Positions 16,640 through 24,298 of a stretch of DNA of 64,000 bases are shown one piece after another. The notes below the pieces were generated by a model. That model was not told the origin of the DNA. It saw only the letters and a program-made list of their open reading frames with translations, and did not search any database. Numbering within the stretch: position 1 is the stretch's first letter; the number at the start of each line of letters is the position of its first letter. Source of the stretch: Planctomycetota bacterium (GTDB lineage: Bacteria; Planctomycetota; B15-G4); contig JAQWOM010000003.1 of the NCBI GenBank assembly GCA_029245865.1, forward strand, positions 1-64,000, written 5' to 3'. The position numbers were made by a program, and so were the translations under genes.

Positions 16640-18163
16640 ATGCGTCACGTCCTCAAAAGCACTCTCATCGCTGCCTTCCTGTTCGTTTTCAGCGCGAGTT
16701 TTGTGCAAGCACAACTCAGCGTGGACGTGCCGGTCCTGCGCTCCAACTCCAAGGGCGTCACCAGCGCCTTCAAGGCCAAGGGCAACGCCGAGTTCGATGT
16801 GGTCGTGCGGTTGTACGAGGACGCCGCCAAAACCACCCCCTACCTGGACACGCTGGCCCAGCCCTGGGCAGAGACGCTTCACTTCGCGGTGCAAGGCAAA
16901 CAGTCCCTGGGCAGCAGCGACCCGCTCGGCGGTGATTACGTTTTGTATGTGCCGGTGGATGGCTTCCTCAGCTTGCTCATCGGAGCCACGGAAGATCTTC
17001 CCGTCGATCTCAGCGGTTTGTTCAGCTATTGCACGACGCAGGTGGTCCCCTACAAGAAGGGCGTGGCCAAGACCCCTTATGCCGAGTCACCCACCCAGAT
17101 CATTCGCGGCTTGACCAGCGCGGATACCCTTGACTACATGAGTCTTGTGAACCTGGACGATGGCCAGGGCGGCACGGTCACGACCATTCGCATCGAGGGC
17201 GCCAACCTGCAGATCGTGAATGGCTCGCACTCGACCGGTGGCGCCGTCGACGGGCTGGGAAACCTCATCGTCGGCTACAACGAGCTCGGCAATCTGGATG
17301 GCGATGACCGCACGGGCTCCCACAACATTGTCACCGGGCAAAAGAACAGTTTCCCCAGCTACGGCGGACTGGTGGCAGGAGCCTCCAACACGGTGTCCGG
17401 ACGCTGGTCCTCGGTCAGCGGCGGAACGGCCAACACGGCCAACGGCCGTTACTCCTCGATCAGCGGGGGACTCTACAACACGGCCAGCGGCGATGTGGCC
17501 TCGGTCAGCGGCGGGTACTACAACACCGCCAGCGGCCTGTACTCCTCGGTCAGCGGCGGACTCAGCAACACCGCCAGCGGCTTCTTCTCCTCGGTGAGTG
17601 GTGGGGGCGACAACACCGCTTATGGAAACTTTTCCTCGGTCAGCGGCGGTGGCGAAAACTTTGCCTATGGAAACTACTCCTCGGTGAGCGGCGGAACAGG
17701 CAACTATGCCAGTGGAACCACCTCTTCAATCAGCGGGGGGCGAGACAACACAACCAGCGGAGCCTACAGTGCCTCGATCAGTGGTGGGCTGGGCAACACA
17801 GCGAGCGGCAACTACTCTTCGGTCAGTGGTGGGCGCGGCAACACGGCCAGCCAGATCAACTCCTCGGTCAGCGGCGGGTACGACAACGTCGCCAGCGGCT
17901 ACCACTCCTCGGTCAGTGGCGGATCGGAAAACGAGGCCAGCGGAACGTCCTCTTCGGTCAGCGGCGGGTACACCAACACGGCCAGCGGCGAACTCTCTGC
18001 GATCAGCGGCGGAGGCCTCAACGAGGCCAGCTTCAACCTCTCTTCGGTGAGCGGAGGCGACGGCAACACAGCCAGCGGCTTTGCAGCCTCGGTCAGCGGC
18101 GGAGCTGGCAAGACGGCCAGCGGCTCCCACAGTTGGGCCGCGGGAACATACTCTTCCCCATAA
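16640..18163 (+). CDS. Secreted protein with 16 YadA-head-like (SVSGG) repeats
   Basis: About 507 residues from ATG 16640 (GGAG 7 nt upstream); the longer open frame would run through tRNA-Gly. Signal peptide STLIAAFLFVFSASFVQA. Residues 26-178 form an N-terminal domain that recurs in the collagen-like protein at 43-45 kb (shared pattern YxTTQVxPxKxxVxxTPYxxSPxQ). Residues 257-497 are 16 repeats of 15 residues (one of 16), consensus SSVSGGxxNTASGxY, matching the left-handed beta-roll repeats of YadA/Hep_Hag trimeric adhesin heads. The chain ends SWAAGTYSSP; there is no coiled-coil stalk and no YadA membrane anchor, so attachment must be by another route, perhaps the N-terminal domain. Adhesion or matrix role inferred. 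Confidence 0.8.
   Translation: MRHVLKSTLIAAFLFVFSASFVQAQLSVDVPVLRSNSKGVTSAFKAKGNAEFDVVVRLYEDAAKTTPYLDTLAQPWAETLHFAVQGKQSLGSSDPLGGDYVLYVPVDGFLSLLIGATEDLPVDLSGLFSYCTTQVVPYKKGVAKTPYAESPTQIIRGLTSADTLDYMSLVNLDDGQGGTVTTIRIEGANLQIVNGSHSTGGAVDGLGNLIVGYNELGNLDGDDRTGSHNIVTGQKNSFPSYGGLVAGASNTVSGRWSSVSGGTANTANGRYSSISGGLYNTASGDVASVSGGYYNTASGLYSSVSGGLSNTASGFFSSVSGGGDNTAYGNFSSVSGGGENFAYGNYSSVSGGTGNYASGTTSSISGGRDNTTSGAYSASISGGLGNTASGNYSSVSGGRGNTASQINSSVSGGYDNVASGYHSSVSGGSENEASGTSSSVSGGYTNTASGELSAISGGGLNEASFNLSSVSGGDGNTASGFAASVSGGAGKTASGSHSWAAGTYSSP
17408..18130 (+). repeat. Tandem 45-bp repeats (16 units) coding for SVSGG repeats
   Basis: Units are 45 bp, with one of 48 bp, each coding for S-S-V-S-G-G-x-x-N-T-A-S-G-x-x. 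The most conserved part is the TCGGTCAGCGGCGG core. Codon choice varies between units, which suggests old expansion with divergence rather than recent slippage. Confidence 0.85.
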
Positions 18164-18232
18164 GAATCTTCGCGAGCGAGCAGACCTCCCCCACTCCACG
18201 GGCGCGCACCCCATTCCCTGAACCGACGCCGG

Positions 18233-19345
18233 TCACTTCACCCTGCGCAGGTGGCTGGCCAGCTTGCGTGCATCGATTCCATCCAGACGTTCGGCAAGCA
18301 CTTGCGTCGTCGCTTCCTGCTGACCAACATAATGACCCAGGTTGGTCCTCCAACCGGTCGCATCCGAATGAAGCCTGGCCAACTCATCCAACATCGCAAC
18401 CAGGTTCTCGGAATCCTTGGCATACAAATAGTCGAGAGCCCCCCAGGTGATCATCTGGGAAGCCTCCGGGCGGCCCGCCGTGTTCGGCCGCAGCGCGTGC
18501 CCTGACAGTGCCCAGCCGTCTTCCTTGTAGGAATCGAGAATGACTTCGCGAGTCTTCTTCGGCCAGTTGAAATGGTCCGTGGAGGCCACAAATCCCGTCG
18601 CGTTCAACTGGTAGATCGACCGGAACTGCCGCTGCTCCACGAGGAAACCCAAACCCCAACGAATGCTCTCGGGGACCTCGCCAAAGCGGGACTTCAACAC
18701 GCACTGTGTCAGCTTGTGCGCCAGCTCATTGTGAAGACGAAATTCGTCGTCCCCGGCCGCTGTATTGCCAACCATGTCGTAGGTCGGCTGCAAGAAACCG
18801 GGAAGTCCGCGAAGCATCAGTGCTCGCGGATCCGCGATGAGATCGCGCGCCGCATGAGCCATGAGCTCATTCTTCTCGACGAGAGCTTCCAGAACCGCTC
18901 CCCAGGCTCCGCCCCCCAACCCCTCTTCGTCGAACAGGAAGATGAGCACAGCCTGTTCGTTCTCAAGACCATCTTCAGGACGCAGGTCCTCAAGCATTTC
19001 CCAGGTTTCGTCGAGAACCGAAACGGCCTCCGACAACAGCTTGCGGTCAGCCGACCCGAAGACAACCACCGCCCCACTTTCTGGGACCAGAATCGAAAGG
19101 TCGTGCTCGGAGGCAACACCCGCCCACTCATTCAGTGCGACTCGCACCGGAGCACTTAACTTGTCATCGATTGAACCAGCCGTCGACTTCCGACGCCCGC
19201 GCTGCAACTTCAGTTCGGCTGCGAGCGTGCTCAGTTGAACTTCGTCGGCCAGATCTTGGCGGCCACCTTGAGCGTGCGCTGACATAGACAGGGGTGCAAA
19301 AATCAAACACGCCATGAACGCTTGGGATATCACTGACTTCTTCAA
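18233..19345 (-). CDS. Secreted protein, possible inactive gluzincin-like peptidase
   Basis: About 370 residues. I place the start at TTG 19345, preceded by AGAAGG with a 6-nt spacer after the AAGG core, which yields an ideal signal peptide (MKKSVISQAFMACLIFAPLS...AHAQ); the open frame runs back to 19537. The central region reads FRLHNELAHKLTQCVL, in the place where a peptidase MA-type protein would have HExxH; here it is HNELAH, so the general-base Glu is replaced by Asn and a fifth residue precedes the second His. The sequence around it (PESIRWGLGFLVEQRQF) resembles the helix after the motif in gluzincins. It is probably non-catalytic, or a different fold. It follows the gene at 19530-21182 on the same strand. 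Confidence 0.55.
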   Translation of the reverse strand: MKKSVISQAFMACLIFAPLSMSAHAQGGRQDLADEVQLSTLAAELKLQRGRRKSTAGSIDDKLSAPVRVALNEWAGVASEHDLSILVPESGAVVVFGSADRKLLSEAVSVLDETWEMLEDLRPEDGLENEQAVLIFLFDEEGLGGGAWGAVLEALVEKNELMAHAARDLIADPRALMLRGLPGFLQPTYDMVGNTAAGDDEFRLHNELAHKLTQCVLKSRFGEVPESIRWGLGFLVEQRQFRSIYQLNATGFVASTDHFNWPKKTREVILDSYKEDGWALSGHALRPNTAGRPEASQMITWGALDYLYAKDSENLVAMLDELARLHSDATGWRTNLGHYVGQQEATTQVLAERLDGIDARKLASHLRRVK

Positions 19346-19529
19346 ACGACACCTTCTTTCTTGTCCTGACTTCATCGGGTGAGACGTGTCATCGACACGG
19401 CAGGCAAAGGTCTTAAATTCACCGGGAACATGAACGGCAAGGGAGGTTTCCGCCGATCGAGTGGTTGGTCTTGCGGCTCTGTGCGTGGTTTTTTTCATGA
19501 TCAGATTCCTGACATTCATCCGAGTCAGA

Positions 19530-21182
19530 TCACCCACGCCTCGAGCGTGAACGCTTCTTTGAACTCTGACCGCCGTTCTCTTCTCCTCCGGCGGCAGGGT
19601 CAGCGCTCAACGCGGCCCGAAAAGCCACGGACACCTTGTCCACATCCCTCGACTTCTTGGGGTAGCGCTTGCTGGCCGCCAGGGCCTCTTGCAAGCCGAG
19701 ATCCAGGCGAGGCGCCAAGGCCTTCCACTCGGCCATCTGCTGCACGTATTCGACCTCCAGAAACACATTGAAGATCTGGCCGCGGGTTCGGCCATCGAAC
19801 TTCGCTTGACGCGAAAGCCAGAGCGACTGCTCCCGATGATCGCGAAGATCCAGAGCGCCCTCAGCCCCCATCTGAACCAAGGCTGCGATCAAATCGGTCC
19901 GCTCGAGCTTTGTCAGAAGCTCACGTGTGGAAAGAGCTTCCAGTTCATCAACTTCCGGAACGCCGCCCATGGCACGGGCCAGCAAAACGGTCAGCGGCTC
20001 GCTGTCAGGCATGCCGTCACGAGGCACCTTTACCGGCGTATCCAAAAGCGCGGTCAATGTCTCGTCGGCAGGCACAGTCTCGAGCAACAGATGCATCAGA
20101 CAGCGCGCAGCTGCCCGGTCGCGCGGAAGGAAACTCTGCATTTCTGCGGCATAGGCGAAGCTGACAGGCGCCTTCGTCTTACGGTCCGCCGCCAGATCAC
20201 TCCAGTGACGCGTCTCGCTGGCGTCAAAATCTAACCAGGGGTCTCCTGTTTTGTTCACCGTGACAGCCAGATCCGCCGGAGGACCCGTCACAACAGGAGG
20301 AGGCGTTGATCCTTGAGGCACGAAACCAGACCAGCCGGCCCGGTACCAACCCGGAGTCTGCTTGGTCCAACTTTCCTGACCGACCCATGCACTGTCGTAA
20401 GCCGCAATGTCCAGTTCATCAATCAATCCACTGGAGAACCACGGAGGCACCAGGCCCCACGCACCGCGCCGCAACGACCGGTTGGCGACAAATGCCAGGG
20501 CGTAGTAGCCGCATCCATGTTCTATCCAGGCCTGAGGGCGATCAGAGATCACTTCATCCGCCATGTTGAACACTTGCACTTCCCACGTGCGCGTGACTTC
20601 AGCAGCGTGGTTCGCCCCGGTGTTCACTTCGTTTGCCGGAAACCAGCCCGAGTATCCGAGACGCTCGCAATAGTCGAGCAATTCGATGAGATCCCCGTAA
20701 CCCGTATCCCCGGACTTCGAGTCCGCGACCACGAGTGGCAGGCGGACACCAGAGATCAGGCCATCGCCTCCGGCAGGCCAGAGCCGTGCCACCAGATCCG
20801 CCGCAGGCTTGAGGCCCTTCAGCAGCTTGTCGCGCAGCTTGTCTGCCTTCCGACGGCTCTTCAACTCATCGGCCCTGAGTACGTGCACGTCGAAAAGGCC
20901 GACCGAGCCACTGCTGAAGAGATCTGAATCAAGCGTGCGCCGAAAAAGCTCGCCGCCATCCCGCGGATTCTCCGCCTCTCCCTCGAGTGCTTCCGGAAAA
21001 GCACGAGCCAGGAGATCTGCAGCTCCGCGCGCAGCCTCGGGGCGCTTCCCACCTCGGACCGCCTTGGCGGTCAGGTCAGGACAAAAACTCAGCGCACACG
21101 TCAAAGGCATGAGAACAGCAAGCGCCCATGACAACGTCCGCTGACTCTTGCTCCCTGAGACATGATTCATGGAATGGTTCAT
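19530..21182 (-). CDS. Large secreted protein of unknown family
   Basis: About 550 residues from ATG 21182 (GGAGG with a 6-nt spacer), in a frame open back to 21290. Signal-like segment TLSWALAVLMPLTCALS. The mature protein has no motif I recognise. It contains the stretches WIEHGCGYYALAFVANRSLR and ELDIAAYDSAWVGQE, which resemble the substrate region of transglutaminase- or peptidase-like proteins only weakly. The C-terminus is basic and low in complexity (GGQSSKKRSRSRRG). It lies directly upstream of the HNELAH protein, so the two are probably one operon. Function unknown. Confidence 0.55.
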   Translation of the reverse strand: MNHSMNHVSGSKSQRTLSWALAVLMPLTCALSFCPDLTAKAVRGGKRPEAARGAADLLARAFPEALEGEAENPRDGGELFRRTLDSDLFSSGSVGLFDVHVLRADELKSRRKADKLRDKLLKGLKPAADLVARLWPAGGDGLISGVRLPLVVADSKSGDTGYGDLIELLDYCERLGYSGWFPANEVNTGANHAAEVTRTWEVQVFNMADEVISDRPQAWIEHGCGYYALAFVANRSLRRGAWGLVPPWFSSGLIDELDIAAYDSAWVGQESWTKQTPGWYRAGWSGFVPQGSTPPPVVTGPPADLAVTVNKTGDPWLDFDASETRHWSDLAADRKTKAPVSFAYAAEMQSFLPRDRAAARCLMHLLLETVPADETLTALLDTPVKVPRDGMPDSEPLTVLLARAMGGVPEVDELEALSTRELLTKLERTDLIAALVQMGAEGALDLRDHREQSLWLSRQAKFDGRTRGQIFNVFLEVEYVQQMAEWKALAPRLDLGLQEALAASKRYPKKSRDVDKVSVAFRAALSADPAAGGEENGGQSSKKRSRSRRG

Positions 21183-21603
21183 CGGGTCCCTCCTTCGCGA
21201 GGCCATGCCTCGCATCTCTTTCCTGTTTGCAGTTCGTACGCGCCCAGCAGCTGCGCCGCAGAAAACAAAATGTGATGGCCACAGCGCCAAGCACCATTCC
21301 GTTCGCTTCTTAGTCCGAATTGGACATCAACTATTCCGCCAAGGCTTGTGGCTGTTCTGTGAGCAGCCCTCATCCGCGGCAGATCCATCACCTGTGAAGA
21401 ACCTGCCGCCACACCTAAGTCACAGGCAGTGCTCATATCTTCACTACTGCATCTGAGTGCGTCGGGGCCATGCGGCCAACTTGTCCCCTCTCAAACCAAG
21501 CAGACGGGCCACAGAAGCCGTGTGTTAACGGGTTTCTGGCAGAGGCCGTGGATCGCTCCATGGATTCTCACCGGGCCGATGTGTGACGCGCCACCTGCCC
21601 TCT
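21183..21603. other. Intergenic stretch, presumed promoter region
   Basis: About 420 bases upstream of the minus-strand secreted-protein genes. It contains a small inverted repeat (GTCC-GAATT-GGAC at 21313-21325) but no clear promoter consensus and no RNA gene. Confidence 0.4.
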
Positions 21604-21626
21604 CATCAACGTGTGACTCGTTGATG
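21604..21626. terminator. Inverted repeat after the DUF72 gene
   Basis: CATCAACG-TGTGACT-CGTTGATG, a perfect 8-bp stem with 7-nt loop starting 3 nt after the DUF72 stop codon. No U-run follows, so termination is only inferred from position. Confidence 0.4.
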
Positions 21627-21628
21627 TC

Positions 21629-22471
21629 TTAGCTGCCGAGCCCCATCAAATCGCCGAGTTCGCGAATCGTCGCCGGCCCATGCCCGGCGTAGTGATTGTT
21701 CGCGAACAGCCAAGTCCGGGTGGCCCGCTCCGACAGTGCTCCCACCAGATCTGCCCAGCGCTGCAACGAAGCAGACTGATCCACAACAATCTCATCGAAA
21801 CGTTTGCTTCGCGCTTCCACAGCCTTGCGGTCACCAACCAAGCGACCGTAAAGGAAGTCGGTGGTGACCACATCCAGCCGGCTCGCGACATCCGCGGGGT
21901 GCGGCATGTAGCCCATCTCGACGAGAACCAAGGCGACCTCGTGACGGCGAAGCATCTCGGTCAGCGGCTTGCCCAGCCAGGCACGGTTCCGCACCTCGAC
22001 CGCATAACGAAAATCTTTTGGCAACTGCCCCAGATAGTCGTCCAGGCGATCCAAAAACTCGTCCGCTTCTGGAAAGCATGAAGCGGAAAAATACGGGAAC
22101 TGCAAAACAAGAGGGCCGCATCGATCGCCCAGCAAGCTCATGGCCGACAAGAAGGCTTCCGTATCCACCTGCACGGCACTCGGAATCAGCACACGAGCAG
22201 GGTCAGGCTTCGGCCCGGTGCCTGCATGCACCACACTGCGTGGGAACTTGGCGCAGATCTTGAAGCTCTCTGGCGTCTGGTCTCGCCACCCGCTCACCAT
22301 GCTCTGACTGGGCACCCTGTAATACGTGACGTCTGCCTCAACCGATCGGAAGTGCTGGGCGTAGTGAGCCAGAAAATCTGCCGACTTCGTTCCCTTGGGA
22401 TAGAACGGGCCGACCCAGCCTGGGGTCGACCAACTCGAGGTTCCCAGAGAGACCTTGCCCACGTTCGCCAT
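21629..22471 (-). CDS. DUF72 family protein
   Basis: About 280 residues from ATG 22471 (a TTG at 22486 adds five residues). Family features: LGTSSWSTPGWVGPFYP at the N-terminus, FRSVEADVTYYRVPS, FKICAKFPRSVVH, PLVLQFPYF, YAVEVRNRAWL and the C-terminal FANNHYAGHGPATIREL. DUF72 proteins are TIM-barrel-like proteins without an established enzymatic role. It diverges from the FKBP gene. Confidence 0.9.
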   Translation of the reverse strand: MANVGKVSLGTSSWSTPGWVGPFYPKGTKSADFLAHYAQHFRSVEADVTYYRVPSQSMVSGWRDQTPESFKICAKFPRSVVHAGTGPKPDPARVLIPSAVQVDTEAFLSAMSLLGDRCGPLVLQFPYFSASCFPEADEFLDRLDDYLGQLPKDFRYAVEVRNRAWLGKPLTEMLRRHEVALVLVEMGYMPHPADVASRLDVVTTDFLYGRLVGDRKAVEARSKRFDEIVVDQSASLQRWADLVGALSERATRTWLFANNHYAGHGPATIRELGDLMGLGS

Positions 22472-22570
22472 CCTTGACTCTGTCAATCTATGCAGCGCTG
22501 GCAGTTCAATTGTTGCCAGAGCGGGGAGTTCTGTGCCACAACCCGGAACCTCTCCTGCTCAGGAGCACAC

Positions 22571-22990
22571 GTGTTTCGCAAATTTCTCCGCATCTTCTCT
22601 CGAAAGAAAACCCTGCCCATGGACGTCCCCGCCTTTTGCTTGCCCGACGAATCTGCCTGCACAACAACACAAAGCGGCCTTCAGCACTCACTCGTCAAGG
22701 AAGGTTCGGGGAAAACCCCCGGCCCGCAGGACAAGGTGACCGTTCACTATGCCGGCTGGCTCACAGACGGCACTCCTTTTGATTCCTCCTACTCACGGGG
22801 GCAGACCATCAGCTTTCCGTTGAATGGGGTGATTGCAGGCTGGACCGAAGGGCTGCAGCTCATGAAAGAGGGCGGAACAAGCCTTCTGGTCATTCCTCCA
22901 GCCCTTGCCTATGGCACGTCAGGCGCTCCACCCGTGATCGGACCGAACGCCACCCTCGTCTTCCAGGTCGAGCTCGTCACCGTCGGCTGA
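22571..22990 (+). CDS. FKBP-type peptidyl-prolyl cis-trans isomerase
   Basis: 139 residues from GTG 22571, chosen because AGGAG lies 5 nt upstream; the frame also contains ATG 22490 and ATG 22619. The FKBP fold is clear: VTVHYAGWLTDGTPFDSSY, FPLNGVIAGWTEGLQLMKEG, LVIPPALAYG and the final strand LVFQVELVTV. It lacks a cleavable signal peptide with this start. It catalyses proline isomerisation in protein folding. It lies just upstream of the Hsp70 operon on the same strand, so it may be functionally linked. Confidence 0.88.
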   Translation: MFRKFLRIFSRKKTLPMDVPAFCLPDESACTTTQSGLQHSLVKEGSGKTPGPQDKVTVHYAGWLTDGTPFDSSYSRGQTISFPLNGVIAGWTEGLQLMKEGGTSLLVIPPALAYGTSGAPPVIGPNATLVFQVELVTVG

Positions 22991-23097
22991 AGCCCCCAGC
23001 CACGGTTCAGAGAATCCGACGGGTCTGGGGCACTCTCTGCCCCACGGGCAATCCGCATTGTTTTGACCTTAAGACCCCATACCCGCAAGTCGAAGTG

Positions 23098-23148
23098 ATG
23101 AGTCCTCGTCGAAAGGCATTTGCCTTCGACAGCATGACTCATGAGGAC
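23098..23148 (+). promoter_or_regulatory. Leader hairpin over the Shine-Dalgarno of the GrpE/Hsp70 operon
   Basis: Inner stem GTCGAAAGGC/GCCTTCGAC (23108-23117 with 23122-23130, one bulged A, loop ATTT). Two outer pairings exclude each other: ATGAGTC (23098-23104) with GACTCAT (23136-23142), which leaves GAGG free, or GTCCTC (23102-23107) with GAGGAC (23143-23148), which hides it. GAGG is the Shine-Dalgarno of the ATG at 23156. This is a candidate RNA thermometer or riboregulator; the pairing is read directly, the function is inferred. Confidence 0.6.
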
Positions 23149-23155
23149 GGCTTGA

Positions 23156-24268
23156 ATGACGGACGGATCAAAAAAGGGCGACGAGGGATCTTCTTCCTCT
23201 CCTGACCACGAAGCCGACAGCCCGGTCGTCCATGACGACCTTCCGGAGATCCTCGAGATCTTCGGTTCCGCGCCGCTGGTCCAGGATTCAGAGCAACCCG
23301 CGGACTCCGAGTTCAACGGCGCAAGCTGGAAAACAACCGACCCGCAGCAGCAGCAGGAAGAGGCAGACGAACTCGCCCAGCCTCCCTGCGACTGGGACCC
23401 CATGGCCTCCCCCGGCGATGAGAACGACGCCCTGGACCTTGAGGAGGAAAACGAACCGGAAGAGAGAACGCCGGTCGGACTCTCTACAAGTCACGCGGAT
23501 CCAGGCGACGACTCGCGCCCCTCTTCATCTGCACCCATCGATCGACACCTGGCCGAGATGCGCGGGCTCCTCCAACTCAACGAGGATCGCCTGGGGCGCC
23601 TGGAGCTCACTCTCCAGGACCTTTCGAAGCAAACCAACTTCTTGCCGCCCAAGCTGCGCGGCCTCGGGAAAAAAGTTGACGAGCTCTCGACGTCGGTCAG
23701 TGACGCGCGCATGCGCAGCTTGCTCTCTGAAATCGCTGGCCTAGGAGATCTCGTGGAAGGAGCTCTCCGTGCTTTCTCGGCAGACGACAACGAGAAGGGT
23801 CCCAGTGCAGAAGCCCACCGCTACTTCAAGGCAATCGGGACGCGCGTCGAACAGATCCTCGACTCGTATGACATCCAGGTCATACCGGCCGACACAGAAT
23901 TCGATCCCACAGTTCACAACGCCGTAGACATCCAGGTTGTCGAAGAAGAGCGCCTCGATGGACACATCATCGATGTGGTCCGTCGCGGCTACCGCAGCGA
24001 GCATTCAGTGCTGCGCTTCTCTGAAGTAATCGTGGGCCGCTTTGATGGACAGAAAGACACACACGAAGAAGAAGTCCAAGCAGACGACGCGGGCGAACAA
24101 CCAGACGACATCTCTTCAACCTATGCGCCGTTCCTCGGCGCGAGCGGAACTGCGGAAGACAACGAAGAGCTCACCAAGCGGTCGGATCGCAACAACACTT
24201 CCGACCGACCCGAAACCAAAAACGACGCGGATAACTCTGAGGATGGCGAACTGCCGCCTTCAGTCTGA
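23156..24268 (+). CDS. GrpE-like nucleotide exchange factor with long acidic extensions
   Basis: 370 residues, about twice the length of GrpE. Residues 1-125 are acidic and low in complexity (EEENEPEERTP). Residues 125-210 form a predicted helical/coiled segment (RHLAEMRGLLQLNEDRLGRL). Residues 250-310 match the GrpE C-terminal beta domain: PADTEFDPTVHNAVDIQVVE then GHIIDVVRRGYR and LRFSEVIVGR. The tail is again acidic. GrpE drives ADP release from Hsp70, and the next gene, 30 nt downstream, is an Hsp70. Probably not the housekeeping GrpE, given its length and its partner. The leader hairpin may control its translation. Confidence 0.75.
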   Translation: MTDGSKKGDEGSSSSPDHEADSPVVHDDLPEILEIFGSAPLVQDSEQPADSEFNGASWKTTDPQQQQEEADELAQPPCDWDPMASPGDENDALDLEEENEPEERTPVGLSTSHADPGDDSRPSSSAPIDRHLAEMRGLLQLNEDRLGRLELTLQDLSKQTNFLPPKLRGLGKKVDELSTSVSDARMRSLLSEIAGLGDLVEGALRAFSADDNEKGPSAEAHRYFKAIGTRVEQILDSYDIQVIPADTEFDPTVHNAVDIQVVEEERLDGHIIDVVRRGYRSEHSVLRFSEVIVGRFDGQKDTHEEEVQADDAGEQPDDISSTYAPFLGASGTAEDNEELTKRSDRNNTSDRPETKNDADNSEDGELPPSV

Positions 24269-24298
24269 AACTCTCAACAAGATTCAGGGAGCACTCTG

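Noticed and set aside
17408-18130. Possible CRISPR array
   Set aside because: Repeats are contiguous 45-bp coding units without unique spacers, and lie inside an open protein frame.
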